Of a DNA stretch of 64,000 bases, positions 8,864 through 17,102 are shown in pieces (position 1 is the stretch's first letter; every line of letters begins with the position of its first letter). A model generated the notes under the pieces. That model did not search any database and was not told the origin of the DNA. It saw nothing but the letters and a program-made list of their open reading frames with translations. The position numbers were made by a program, and so were the translations under genes. Source of the stretch: Streptomyces curacoi (GTDB lineage Bacteria; Actinomycetota; Actinomycetes; Streptomycetales; Streptomycetaceae); NCBI RefSeq assembly GCF_001513975.1, contig NZ_KQ947995.1:62001-126000 (forward strand), written 5' to 3'.

Positions 8864-8872
8864 CCAATGCCA

Positions 8873-8906
8873 AGGGGGCCGTACGGGCAACGGACCGTAC
8901 GGCCCC
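8873..8906 (+). terminator. Hairpin terminator after ftsX
   Basis: A 12-bp perfect stem (8875-8886 with 8895-8906) that can extend by A-T pairs around one bulged G. It begins about ten bases after the ftsX stop and separates ftsEX from the protease gene. Confidence 0.75.
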
Positions 8907-8930
8907 TTGCGTTGTCCTAGACTCACCGGC

Positions 8931-10097
8931 ATGTCAGGTCGTGACCCGTTCTGTCAGCCCCGCCGCTTCGGCCGCGGGGCCGCCCTGACATTGGTCTTCA
9001 CGAGCGTGCTCGTCGCCGGTGCCGCGACCGGCTCCCTGCCCGGCCCTGACCGGAAATCCCCGCCCGGCCAGGCCCGTTCGGCCACCCCCGCCGACCACCA
9101 CGAGGACGTCGCCGAGGCGGCCGCCGAGGCCATGGCCGCCGGCAAGTCCCCCACGGAGGCCGCCGAACGCGCGGTCAGCCGCAGCGGGGACCGCTGGGGT
9201 GCCGTCTACTCCCAGGGCGAGTACGAGGAGTTCGAGGAGGCCCTCGACGGCGAGTACACCGGCGTCGGGCTGTGGGCGCGGCGCGAGCGGGACGGCCGTA
9301 TCGAGGTGACCAGGGTGCGGGCGGGGTCGCCCGCCGCGACCGCCGGGATCCGCGTGGGCGACCGGCTGCGCAGCATCGACGGAGAGCAGGTCGAGGGGCG
9401 CCCGGTCACCGAGGTCGTCTCCTTACTGCGCGGCGACGCCACGGACGCGCCCGCCGGTACGGAGGTGAAGGTGGGGCTGGAGCGCGGCACGCGCGCGTGG
9501 GACCTCACTCTGCGCCGGGCCCGGCTGTCCACCGACTCGGTCACTGTTCGAAAACTCGCCGACGGCATCACCGTGATCCGGATCTCCTCCTTCACCAAGG
9601 GTTCCGGTGACGCGGTCCGCGCCGCCGCGCAGCAGGCCCCGGCCGGCGCCGGCGTCATCCTGGACCTGCGCGGCAACTCCGGCGGCCTGGTCACCGAGGC
9701 CGTCACCGCCGCCTCGGTCTTCCTCGACGGCGGCCTCGTCGCCACGTACGACGTCGAGGGCGAGCAGCGCGCCCTGCACGCCGAGCCCGGCGGCGAGACC
9801 CGCAGACCCCTCGTCACGCTGGTCGACGGCGGCACGATGAGCGCGGCCGAGCTGCTCACCGGCGCCCTGCAGGACCGCGGGCGGGCGGTCGTCGTGGGCA
9901 CCCGCACCTTCGGCAAGGGCTCGGTCCAGATGCCGAGCCGCCTGCCCGACGGCTCCGTCGCCGAGCTGACCGTCGGCCACTACCGCACCCCCTCCGGACG
10001 GACCGTCGACGGCACGGGGATCACCCCCGACCTGGAGGCCGACCAGGAGGTCCTGGAGCGGGCCGAGACGGTGCTCAGCGGACTGGGCGACTCGTAA
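8931..10097 (+). CDS. S41-family C-terminal processing protease
   Basis: 388 residues from ATG at 8931. An upstream in-frame TTG at 8907 sits directly on the terminator stem and was rejected. A TAGACT hexamer (8919-8924) lies only six bases before the ATG, so the mRNA may be leaderless. An N-terminal signal/anchor (about 12-40) precedes a PDZ domain (about 90-160) that presents substrate C-termini, then the S41 protease domain with catalytic S304 (in TMSAAE) and K329 (in FGKGSVQ), the 25-residue Ser-Lys spacing typical of CtpA/Prc. Its position downstream of ftsEX suggests an envelope role. Confidence 0.92.
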   Translation: MSGRDPFCQPRRFGRGAALTLVFTSVLVAGAATGSLPGPDRKSPPGQARSATPADHHEDVAEAAAEAMAAGKSPTEAAERAVSRSGDRWGAVYSQGEYEEFEEALDGEYTGVGLWARRERDGRIEVTRVRAGSPAATAGIRVGDRLRSIDGEQVEGRPVTEVVSLLRGDATDAPAGTEVKVGLERGTRAWDLTLRRARLSTDSVTVRKLADGITVIRISSFTKGSGDAVRAAAQQAPAGAGVILDLRGNSGGLVTEAVTAASVFLDGGLVATYDVEGEQRALHAEPGGETRRPLVTLVDGGTMSAAELLTGALQDRGRAVVVGTRTFGKGSVQMPSRLPDGSVAELTVGHYRTPSGRTVDGTGITPDLEADQEVLERAETVLSGLGDS

Positions 10098-10144
10098 ATC
10101 GGCTTTCCGCGAACCCCGTCCGTAGTGCGAAAATGGACGGCACT

Positions 10145-10699
10145 ATGAGCAAGGGAATGTACGTACCGAAGGAGTCCCAGCCCAAGCAGGGCGGGGCGGC
10201 CGCGAAGGCCAGGGACGGCGAGAAGGGCGGCAAGCGCAAGATCGTCGCCCAGAACAAGAAGGCCCGGCACGACTACGCGATCATCGACACCTACGAGGCC
10301 GGCCTCGTACTCACCGGCACCGAGGTCAAGTCGCTGCGCGAGGGACGGACCTCGCTGACCGACGGCTTCGTCCAGATCGACCGGGGTGAGGCGTGGCTGC
10401 ACAACGCCCACATCCCCGAGTATCACCAGGGCAGCTGGACCAACCACTCCGCGCGCCGCAAGCGCAAGCTGCTGCTGCACCGCGAGGAGATCGACAAGCT
10501 GGAGGCCAAGTCCCAGGAGACGGGTCACACGATCGTGCCCCTCGCCATCTACTTCAAGGACGGTCGCGCGAAGGCCGAGGTCGCTCTCGCGCGAGGCAAG
10601 AAGGAGTACGACAAGCGCCAGACCCTGCGGGAGAAGCAGGACCGGCGGGAGTCGGACCGGGCGATCGCTGCGGCACGGCGCAGGCAGCGGGGCGTCTAG
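10145..10699 (+). CDS. smpB: tmRNA-binding protein SmpB
   Basis: About 184 residues. Three in-frame ATGs (10133, 10145, 10157) are possible; 10145 is chosen on spacing to a weak GGACGG, with low certainty. SmpB delivers tmRNA to stalled ribosomes. The core begins KIVAQNKKARHDY (beta-barrel), with the GTEVKSLREGRTSL motif and the C-terminal basic tail KKEYDKRQTLREKQDRRESDR that mimics an anticodon stem. An extra 30-residue K/G-rich N-terminal extension precedes the barrel. Its RNA partner, ssrA, lies 94 bases downstream. Confidence 0.95.
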   Translation: MSKGMYVPKESQPKQGGAAAKARDGEKGGKRKIVAQNKKARHDYAIIDTYEAGLVLTGTEVKSLREGRTSLTDGFVQIDRGEAWLHNAHIPEYHQGSWTNHSARRKRKLLLHREEIDKLEAKSQETGHTIVPLAIYFKDGRAKAEVALARGKKEYDKRQTLREKQDRRESDRAIAAARRRQRGV

Positions 10700-10793
10700 G
10701 CGGCCGCGGGGAATACGCTGGCATCGTCGTGCGTTGGTCACGTACGATGGCACTCGTGCCCCACAGCGGGCACGTGGATTGAAAAATCAACAT

Positions 10794-11159
10794 GGGGATG
10801 ATCGGTTTCGACAGCGGCTGTTGAAGCAGGGGAAGCGTGTCGAGGAAGCGGCAATGATCTCGTAAACCATATGTCGCAAAAAATAATCGCCAACACCAAG
10901 CGCGATTCCTTCGCCCTCGCTGCCTAAGTAGCGACTTGCGAAGTGTCAGCCCGGGGCTGTTCCCGACCCGGATCCTGGCATCAGCTAGGGAACTAAACCT
11001 TGATCCCGGTCACGGGGTGAAAAGGGAAACCAAACAGTGACTGGGCCCGTCGGCGACTTGTTCGCGTGATCGCCGGGGCCGAGAAAATCACAGCGAACTG
11101 CACACGGAGAAGCCCTGATTCTGCACCGTTGGACGCGGGTTCGATTCCCGCCATCTCCA
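10794..11159 (+). ncRNA. ssrA: Transfer-messenger RNA (ssrA)
   Basis: About 366 nt. The 5' end GGGGATG pairs with CATCTCC (11152-11158), discriminator A11159; the CCA is not encoded. The T-arm GGTTCGATTCC is present. The tag-coding frame (10889-10927) reads ANTKRDSFALAA then TAA, the first Ala being the resume codon. Pseudoknot-rich sequence follows. It rescues ribosomes on broken mRNAs and tags products for proteolysis with SmpB. The tag is 12 residues long, shorter than the longer Streptomyces version I remember, which has SSQQ inserted before AFALAA. Confidence 0.97.
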
Positions 11160-11175
11160 CTTACCCCATGTGGGC

Positions 11176-11214
11176 AAGGCCTCGTCACCTTCGGGTGGCG
11201 GGGCCTTTGTCTTG
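11176..11214 (+). terminator. Intrinsic terminator after ssrA
   Basis: A 14-bp stem with two G-U pairs (11176-11189 with 11194-11207), stable TTCG tetraloop, then TGTCTTG. It ends the tmRNA transcript. Confidence 0.88.
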
Positions 11215-11300
11215 TCGGGTCTTGCGGCTGTGACACCGCTGTGACCGGAGGTGTGGGTTCCACCACAGCTTGTGAGGTCGGGGCCTGTTGGGGTGGGCAC

Positions 11301-12356
11301 ATGCCTACCAGCCTTCGCGCGCTTCCCGCCGTTCCGGCCGTCCTCGCCGGTGTTCTGCTGCTCGCCGCGTGCGGTTCCGAGAGTGCCTCGCCGGGCGGTG
11401 ACGCGGGGCGCGCTCGGGGGGACGGTGGGGCGGTCGGTGTCGAGGCGGTGTGTCCGTCGGGGTTCTCGCAGTACGGCCGGGTGGCGGCGTCCGCTGAGCC
11501 ATCCGCCGGCAGCCGTCCCTCCGGGGCACCGACGCCGCTTCCCCTGCCCTCGACCGACGGGACCGTTGAGGGCGACGTGAAGGTCACCGGGCTGTATGCC
11601 TGGGGGGACGACAGTGGCTGCGAGGCCGATTTCTCCGCCGACTTGGCAGTGACCAACCGCGGGACGGAGAAGGCGACTTACACCGTCACCGTCGGGTTCT
11701 TCTCGGCGTCCGGAAGCATCGTCGACCATGTGGAGCAGACCGTCGCGTCGGTCGGGCCGGGGCGGACCGTCAAGGCGACCGTCGGCATGGGGACGTCGCT
11801 CGGGGACGCGTCCGAGGTGTCGAACGTCAAGGTGGAGAAGGTGCGCAGCGTTCCCGCCGACGAGACGCCGTCCGCCTCGGGGCCGTGCCCCGCGTCCGGG
11901 GTGCACGTCTACGCGGACGAGGGGGACGCCGCCATGGGCTTGCGCGTCGTCGGGCTGCATCTCGTCAACTGCGGCACCCGGCCCTACCGGCTCGACGGCT
12001 ACCCGGAGCTCGAACTCCTCGACGAGGACCACGACACGGTGGACGGCGTGCGGATCCTGCACGGGACGGACCGGATCAGCACCGGCATCGGAGGCGCCGG
12101 CGGTCCGCAGCCCGTCGTGCTGCGGCCGGGCGAGGCCGCGGAGGCCACGCTGGCATGGCGGAACACCACCGGCTTCGGCGATCCGGTGCACGCGCCGTAC
12201 GTCCGCGTGGCAGCCAGGCCGGGCGCCCGCCCGGTCACGGTGATGCCGGAACTCGATCTCGGGACGACGGGGAAGCTCGGTGTCGGGCCGTGGGAGAAGG
12301 ACGAGACGTTCCGAAGTGACGCCGGCGTCACGCCCCGGCCGACGGCGGCGCCGTAG
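11301..12356 (+). CDS. DUF4232-type secreted lipoprotein
   Basis: 351 residues from ATG at 11301. A lipoprotein signal with lipobox LAAC (C24) predicts export and lipid anchoring. Residues 75-185 form a beta-rich region with a CXXDFSADLAVTNRG-like segment (immunoglobulin-like). Residues 195-310 match DUF4232: CPASGVHVY, then LHLVNCGTRPYRLDGYPELEL and the LRPGEAAEATLAW turn. DUF4232 proteins are common in Streptomyces envelopes; their role is not established. It is monocistronic and lies 140 bases after ssrA. No integrase is present despite the ssrA neighbour. Confidence 0.82.
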   Translation: MPTSLRALPAVPAVLAGVLLLAACGSESASPGGDAGRARGDGGAVGVEAVCPSGFSQYGRVAASAEPSAGSRPSGAPTPLPLPSTDGTVEGDVKVTGLYAWGDDSGCEADFSADLAVTNRGTEKATYTVTVGFFSASGSIVDHVEQTVASVGPGRTVKATVGMGTSLGDASEVSNVKVEKVRSVPADETPSASGPCPASGVHVYADEGDAAMGLRVVGLHLVNCGTRPYRLDGYPELELLDEDHDTVDGVRILHGTDRISTGIGGAGGPQPVVLRPGEAAEATLAWRNTTGFGDPVHAPYVRVAARPGARPVTVMPELDLGTTGKLGVGPWEKDETFRSDAGVTPRPTAAP

Positions 12357-12443
12357 GACGCGCTGCCCTCACATGGCGGGCGTGTCTGTTGTGTTGTCCC
12401 ACTCCATATCGGCGGGTCATGCACGCTTCTACGGTCCCTCCGC

Positions 12444-13427
12444 ATGACACAGACCAGAGCCGCAAGTCGTCGTATCACCGTCCTGGGGACCCTGTTGGCC
12501 GCCCTGCTCGCCGCCCTCCTCACGCCCGGCAGGGCCGAGGCCGCCTCCCTCAAGGAGGTGACCGGGTTCGGGGCCAACCCCGGCGCGCTGCGCATGTTCC
12601 GGTACGTCCCCGACGGGCTGCCCGCCGGCCGGCCCGTGGTCGTCGCGTTGCACGGGTGCACGCAGAACGCCTCCGGGTACGGCACCGGCAGCGGGTGGAT
12701 CCAGCTCGCCGACCGGTGGGGCTTCTCCGTGGTGCTGCCGCAGCAGCAGAGCGCCAACAACGGCTCCCTCTGCTTCAACTGGTTCCAGAGCGGTGACATC
12801 GCACGCGGTCAGGGCGAGGCCGCCTCCGTCGCGCAGATGGTGGACCGGCAGCTCGCCGATGTGTCCGGGGACGCATCACGGGTGTATGTGACCGGGCTGT
12901 CCGCCGGGGGCGGGATGACCGCCGTGATGATGGCGGCGTACCCGGAGAGGTTCGTGGCGGGCGGGATCGTCGCCGGGCTGCCGTACGGGTGTGCGCAGGC
13001 CGCCGGGTCGCCGTATGTGTGCATGTACGTCGGGGCCACGCAGACGCCGAGGCAGTGGGGGGACCGGGTGCGCGCCGCCCGCCCGGGGTACGCCGGGCCC
13101 TGGCCGGCGCTGGTGGCCTTCCAGGGCACGGCCGACCACACCGTGAAGCCCGTCAACATGACCGACCTGACGCGGCAGTGGACGGATGTGCACGGGGCCG
13201 ATCAGGCCGCCGACGTGAGCGACAGCGTCGCCGGGTATCCGCACCAGGTCTTCGAGGACGTGAGCGGGCGTGCGGTCGTGGAGACGTACAGCCTCACCGG
13301 GATGGGGCACGGGCAGCCCGTCGACCCCGGGAGCGGGAGCGAGCAGTGCGGTGTCGCCGGGGCCTATCTCCTCGACGCGAATCTGTGCGCCGCCCACCGG
13401 ATGGGGCGGGCGTGGGGGCTGGGGTGA
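12444..13427 (+). CDS. Secreted PHB-depolymerase-like esterase (CE1-type alpha/beta hydrolase)
   Basis: 327 residues. A Sec/Tat-like signal (RR at 9-10, cleavage near AEAA 31-34) marks secretion. The catalytic domain has LHGCTQNA (oxyanion region, 69-76), nucleophile S153 in GLSAGG, D231 in GTADHTV and H289 in GMGHG. This set matches the esterase/PHB depolymerase family, which also includes feruloyl and acetylxylan esterases; no substrate-binding module is attached, so the substrate is uncertain. It is convergent with the large minus-strand gene, with only one base between the stops. Confidence 0.87.
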   Translation: MTQTRAASRRITVLGTLLAALLAALLTPGRAEAASLKEVTGFGANPGALRMFRYVPDGLPAGRPVVVALHGCTQNASGYGTGSGWIQLADRWGFSVVLPQQQSANNGSLCFNWFQSGDIARGQGEAASVAQMVDRQLADVSGDASRVYVTGLSAGGGMTAVMMAAYPERFVAGGIVAGLPYGCAQAAGSPYVCMYVGATQTPRQWGDRVRAARPGYAGPWPALVAFQGTADHTVKPVNMTDLTRQWTDVHGADQAADVSDSVAGYPHQVFEDVSGRAVVETYSLTGMGHGQPVDPGSGSEQCGVAGAYLLDANLCAAHRMGRAWGLG

Positions 13428-13428
13428 A

Positions 13429-16400
13429 TCAGGGGCACAGCGGGCCCTTGTAGGCGCCGGGGGGCAGGTGCTGCTCCGGGGGCAGTCGCTCGTCGCCGAG
13501 GATGCGGCACAGGTCCGCCATCCACGCCTCGGCCTCGCGGCGTTCGTCGGCGGATGCGGATGCGGATGCGGAGGCTGAGGCTGAGGCGTCGGGGGAGGGG
13601 CGCCGTGCTGACATGGGCACGTGCTCCGACTCGGTGGGGAGGGCTTCCGCCGGATCGCCCGCCCGGGCGTCGACGAGCGCGATGACTCCACGGTGCTGCA
13701 GGACCCACACCGGCTTGGCCGGCGTGCCGAGGAGGTCCATGGCCGTCCAGTGCGCGGCGATGTGGGCGGCCTGGGCCGCGGCTTCCCAGGGCAGGGCGGA
13801 ATGCCGGGAGCCGTAGAGGAGGGTCGGCCGGCCCTGATCGCCGACCGCGATGTGGTCCGGTCCGGCTTCGGCAGCGAACCGGTCCCGCCACTCCACCCGC
13901 CCGCTCGACACGTCGTACACGGTCACCGTGGTCGTCCGCCACTCGGAGTCCGGCGTCTCCTGCACGGATTCCGCGATCGCCAGACGTGTCAGATCGGGGC
14001 TCACGTCGAAGGCGAACGGCTTCTCCAAGCCGTTGTCGACGTACTGGAAGGTGTGGGTCCGTCGCGGCTTCGACGTGGCCGCGTCGAGGTCCCACAGCGA
14101 GAACCGGTGCGTCACCTCGATCTCGCTCGCCGCCGCCGCGGTGAGACCGCTGGAGGTGGACCAGGTGACCAGCCCGTTCCTGTTCGCACCGACGACCGTT
14201 TCCTCCCTGTCGGTGAAGGACACTTGCCGGAAGGCGCCGTTCGCGGTGTTCCACTGGAACACGCCGTCGGCGTACTGGCCCATCAGCTGTTCGTGGTCCG
14301 GGGCGAAGACGAGTCCGTAACGGATCGACCCGGGTTCGATGGCGGGCTGGTCCACCCGCCTGGTCTTGCGGGCTCTCACGTCGTACAGGTGGACGTGGGC
14401 CGCCCGCGGGGCCCCGGTCGAGCTCGTCGCCGCCAAGGCCGGCCTGAGCGCCACCACCGAGCCGTCCGGGCTGATGCCGGTGACGCCGCCGCTGTGCCGG
14501 AGGGACCGCCGCTGGTGAGCCGAGCCGTCGCGCACCCACACGGCGGCCGTGCCGTCGGCGGTCTGCGAGGCGATCACCCGGCCCCGCCGGTCGACCGCGT
14601 AGGCCGGGGACCAGGCCTCGTGCGGCCGGGCGTCGGTCGGGTAGTCGGGGACGAGCAGGTCGGCGAACCCGTACCGCGCGTGCATCTGCCCCAGCACCTC
14701 CCGGGTGCCCTTCGTGTAGTGCGTCCGGTAGGCCCGCATGGCCAGCAGCAGCGCGGTGTACATGTTCCCCGAGGAGTCCTCGGCCTCGTCCTCCGCGCGC
14801 AGCCGCAGCTCGCGCGCCACGGAAGCGGCCAGTTCCTCGGAGGGGTCCTGCGGGTTGCCCGAGACCAGGAAGGCGGTGAGCACCGTCACGAACGCCACGA
14901 CGGCGGCCGTGCCGCGGCCGGCCAGACGCCGGCGTCCCGCCCGCCCGCTGGCCGCCACGAACTCCTCGTCCGCCGGGCTGAGTTCGCCGGGCCGACGGCT
15001 CAGCCAGCGGTGTGCGTCACGCAGGTCCGCGCCGTGCAGGAGGCGGCGCCGCGGCCGGCCGGCGCGTTCCCAGAGGGTGCTCCGCCGGCGCAGGTCCTCC
15101 TGCCAGGCGCGGAAGTCGTGGTCGGCGGCGACGTACTCCTTCAGCCGGGCCCACTGCGCCAGCAGCGTCTCGTGGGCGAGTTCGACGGTCTCCTCCGGCG
15201 GGCCGTCCTCCGGGAGGTGGTCCGCGCCGGGCACGACCAGGCGGGTGGTCATCAGCCGCTGGGCGATCCGCCACCGTTCGGGCTGGAGCTCGGAGCGGCG
15301 CACGGTGCGGCGGGCGGGGGCGGTGCGGCCCTCGGCGGGGTGGACCAGCTGGGTCAGCAGCGCCCGGGCGGCCCGCTGCTCGTCCCTGGTCAGCCAGGCC
15401 GTCCAGACCTGCTCCGCGTAGTTGGCGAGCGCGTCGTCGACCCGGCCCAGGGCCTCGTACGCCGCGTGCCCGATGACACCGCGCTCCTGGCGCTCCCACA
15501 GCCGGGTGAGGGTGAACTGGAGCAGCGGCAGCCGTCCCGGGTCGCGTCCGATGTCCTGCAGGATCCGGTCCACGAGCCCCGGCTCGTACGACACCCCGGT
15601 CCGCTCCAGCGGTCGCACGATCGCGGCGCGCAGTTCCGCGTCCGACATCGCGACCAGCGTGAACAGCCGGTCGCCGGCCAGCAGCGAGGCCAGTTCCGGC
15701 TGGTCGAGCGCGGCGGTCAGGAAGTCGGCCCGCAGCCCGAGCAGCACCTGCAGCCGGGAGCCGGGCTCCAGACAGTGGGCGAGCGCCCGGGCGAACGGGG
15801 CGAGGTCGGCCCGGGCCGGGCCGACGAGTGTCTCCTCGAACTGGTCGGCGACCAGCAGCAGCCGGTCCTTGCCCTGCCGCTCCAGCAGCCGCTCCACGAC
15901 CGCGGGCATCCCGCCGTCGCCCAGCAGCCGTTCCAGCCGGGGGCGTTCCGCCAGCCGGGCGGTCTCGGTGAGGTCGGGTTCGAGGAGCGGAAGCAGGGTG
16001 AGGGCGAGGGTGGTGAGCGGGCTCGGGCCGGGCCGGCCGGGCCGCAGGACCACCGTCCGCAGCCGGTGCCCGCCCGGGCCGCTGCCGCGCAGCAGGGGCA
16101 GCACCCCGGCGAACAGCAGCGAGCTCTTGCCGCTGCCGGAGGGGCCGACGAGGCAGGTCGCGGGCGCGTAGCCGAGCCGGTCGACGATGCGCCGGGCGGG
16201 GTCCTCGCGGCCGTGGAACAGGGCGGCGTCCCGCTCATGGAAGTGGTCCAGGGCCCGGAACGGGTTCGCGCCGAGGGCGGCGTCGCCGAGCGAGGGCCGG
16301 CTCGCGCGCAGCACCCGGGTGGGGATCAGGTACCCGGTGCGGACATCGGCCGCGCGGTCGGCGGCCACGACCATCCCGACCACGCCGCCGGTGTCGCTGT

Positions 16401-16983
16401 CCCACACCGGTGCGCCGGAGAAGCCGGGCCGGATGCGGTGCTGGGCGGCCGGGTCGGTGTCGTACTGGAACCAGTCGGCGCCCTGACGTCCCCTCAGCCA
16501 GCCGACGCTCCACACACCGTCGTCGTAACCGGCCGGGAAGCCGAAGGTGCGCACCCGGCGGTCGGGGCCCGCGACATCGTCGACCAGACGTGCCACCGGC
16601 GCCTTCTCGGGCGGCTCGGACAGCAGCCGCAGCACGGCCACGTCGCCCGACCCGCCCGGTTTCACCGGTGTCCAGTCCGCGATGCTCGCCTCGATCTCGC
16701 GGCCCGGGTCGGCCAAGGGGAAGTCCAGCCGCAGCCGCCCGGCGGGCAAGTCCTCGGTGTCCGGCGGCGCCCCCAGAGCCTGGGCCGCGACATGGGCGCA
16801 GGTCAGCACCTCGCCCGGTCCGATGAGGAAGCCGGACCCCACGGGCCGGCCCGTCACATCGAGGATCCTGACGACGGCGGCGTCCCCCGGCGCTGCGCTG
16901 TCGACCTCCATGGCTTCCTGTTCGTCACCCCCCGAGAGCGGTAGCGCGCTGTCCCACGGACCATCGCCCGACACCTTGCCCAC
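13429..16983 (-). CDS. Trypsin-like protease / nSTAND NTPase / beta-propeller-like protein
   Basis: 1184 residues from GTG at 16983, preceded by a GGAGGT ribosome site. Order: trypsin-like peptidase (about 35-215; H64 in TCAHV, D114 in GDVAVL, S189 in GFSGAP); STAND-type NTPase with P-loop GPSGSGKSS at 280-288 and the Walker B-like LLLVADQFEE (about 376-385); helical arm to about 690; one membrane helix (about 700-722); then a C-terminal region (about 770-1130) with repeated W/D-rich beta blades. STAND proteins are switches: a sensor domain releases oligomerisation and activates an effector, here probably the protease. Whether it serves signalling, development or phage defence is unknown. It is a single gene, divergent from dacB. 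Confidence 0.85.
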   Translation of the reverse strand: MGKVSGDGPWDSALPLSGGDEQEAMEVDSAAPGDAAVVRILDVTGRPVGSGFLIGPGEVLTCAHVAAQALGAPPDTEDLPAGRLRLDFPLADPGREIEASIADWTPVKPGGSGDVAVLRLLSEPPEKAPVARLVDDVAGPDRRVRTFGFPAGYDDGVWSVGWLRGRQGADWFQYDTDPAAQHRIRPGFSGAPVWDSDTGGVVGMVVAADRAADVRTGYLIPTRVLRASRPSLGDAALGANPFRALDHFHERDAALFHGREDPARRIVDRLGYAPATCLVGPSGSGKSSLLFAGVLPLLRGSGPGGHRLRTVVLRPGRPGPSPLTTLALTLLPLLEPDLTETARLAERPRLERLLGDGGMPAVVERLLERQGKDRLLLVADQFEETLVGPARADLAPFARALAHCLEPGSRLQVLLGLRADFLTAALDQPELASLLAGDRLFTLVAMSDAELRAAIVRPLERTGVSYEPGLVDRILQDIGRDPGRLPLLQFTLTRLWERQERGVIGHAAYEALGRVDDALANYAEQVWTAWLTRDEQRAARALLTQLVHPAEGRTAPARRTVRRSELQPERWRIAQRLMTTRLVVPGADHLPEDGPPEETVELAHETLLAQWARLKEYVAADHDFRAWQEDLRRRSTLWERAGRPRRRLLHGADLRDAHRWLSRRPGELSPADEEFVAASGRAGRRRLAGRGTAAVVAFVTVLTAFLVSGNPQDPSEELAASVARELRLRAEDEAEDSSGNMYTALLLAMRAYRTHYTKGTREVLGQMHARYGFADLLVPDYPTDARPHEAWSPAYAVDRRGRVIASQTADGTAAVWVRDGSAHQRRSLRHSGGVTGISPDGSVVALRPALAATSSTGAPRAAHVHLYDVRARKTRRVDQPAIEPGSIRYGLVFAPDHEQLMGQYADGVFQWNTANGAFRQVSFTDREETVVGANRNGLVTWSTSSGLTAAAASEIEVTHRFSLWDLDAATSKPRRTHTFQYVDNGLEKPFAFDVSPDLTRLAIAESVQETPDSEWRTTTVTVYDVSSGRVEWRDRFAAEAGPDHIAVGDQGRPTLLYGSRHSALPWEAAAQAAHIAAHWTAMDLLGTPAKPVWVLQHRGVIALVDARAGDPAEALPTESEHVPMSARRPSPDASASASASASASADERREAEAWMADLCRILGDERLPPEQHLPPGAYKGPLCP

Positions 16984-17102
16984 TCCTTCCCCACCTCCGC
17001 AGCGGGTTACGCCGACATGTCGCGGTCTTCGCGGGCCGAAACGCCGACGCCCGGGTGGAGCGGTCTGTCGCGGAGCCGGTGTGTCCGGGATCCTGCTGTC
17101 GC

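Noticed and set aside
11140..11300. A genomic island integrated at the ssrA 3' end
   Set aside because: tmRNA genes are common integration sites, but no integrase or duplicated ssrA end is seen and the next genes look chromosomal.
13621..16944. A 1107-codon open frame antisense to the protease-NTPase gene
   Set aside because: It is the mirror of a real gene with clear catalytic motifs; high GC keeps antisense frames open. Its product is Arg/Gly/Ala-rich and matches nothing.
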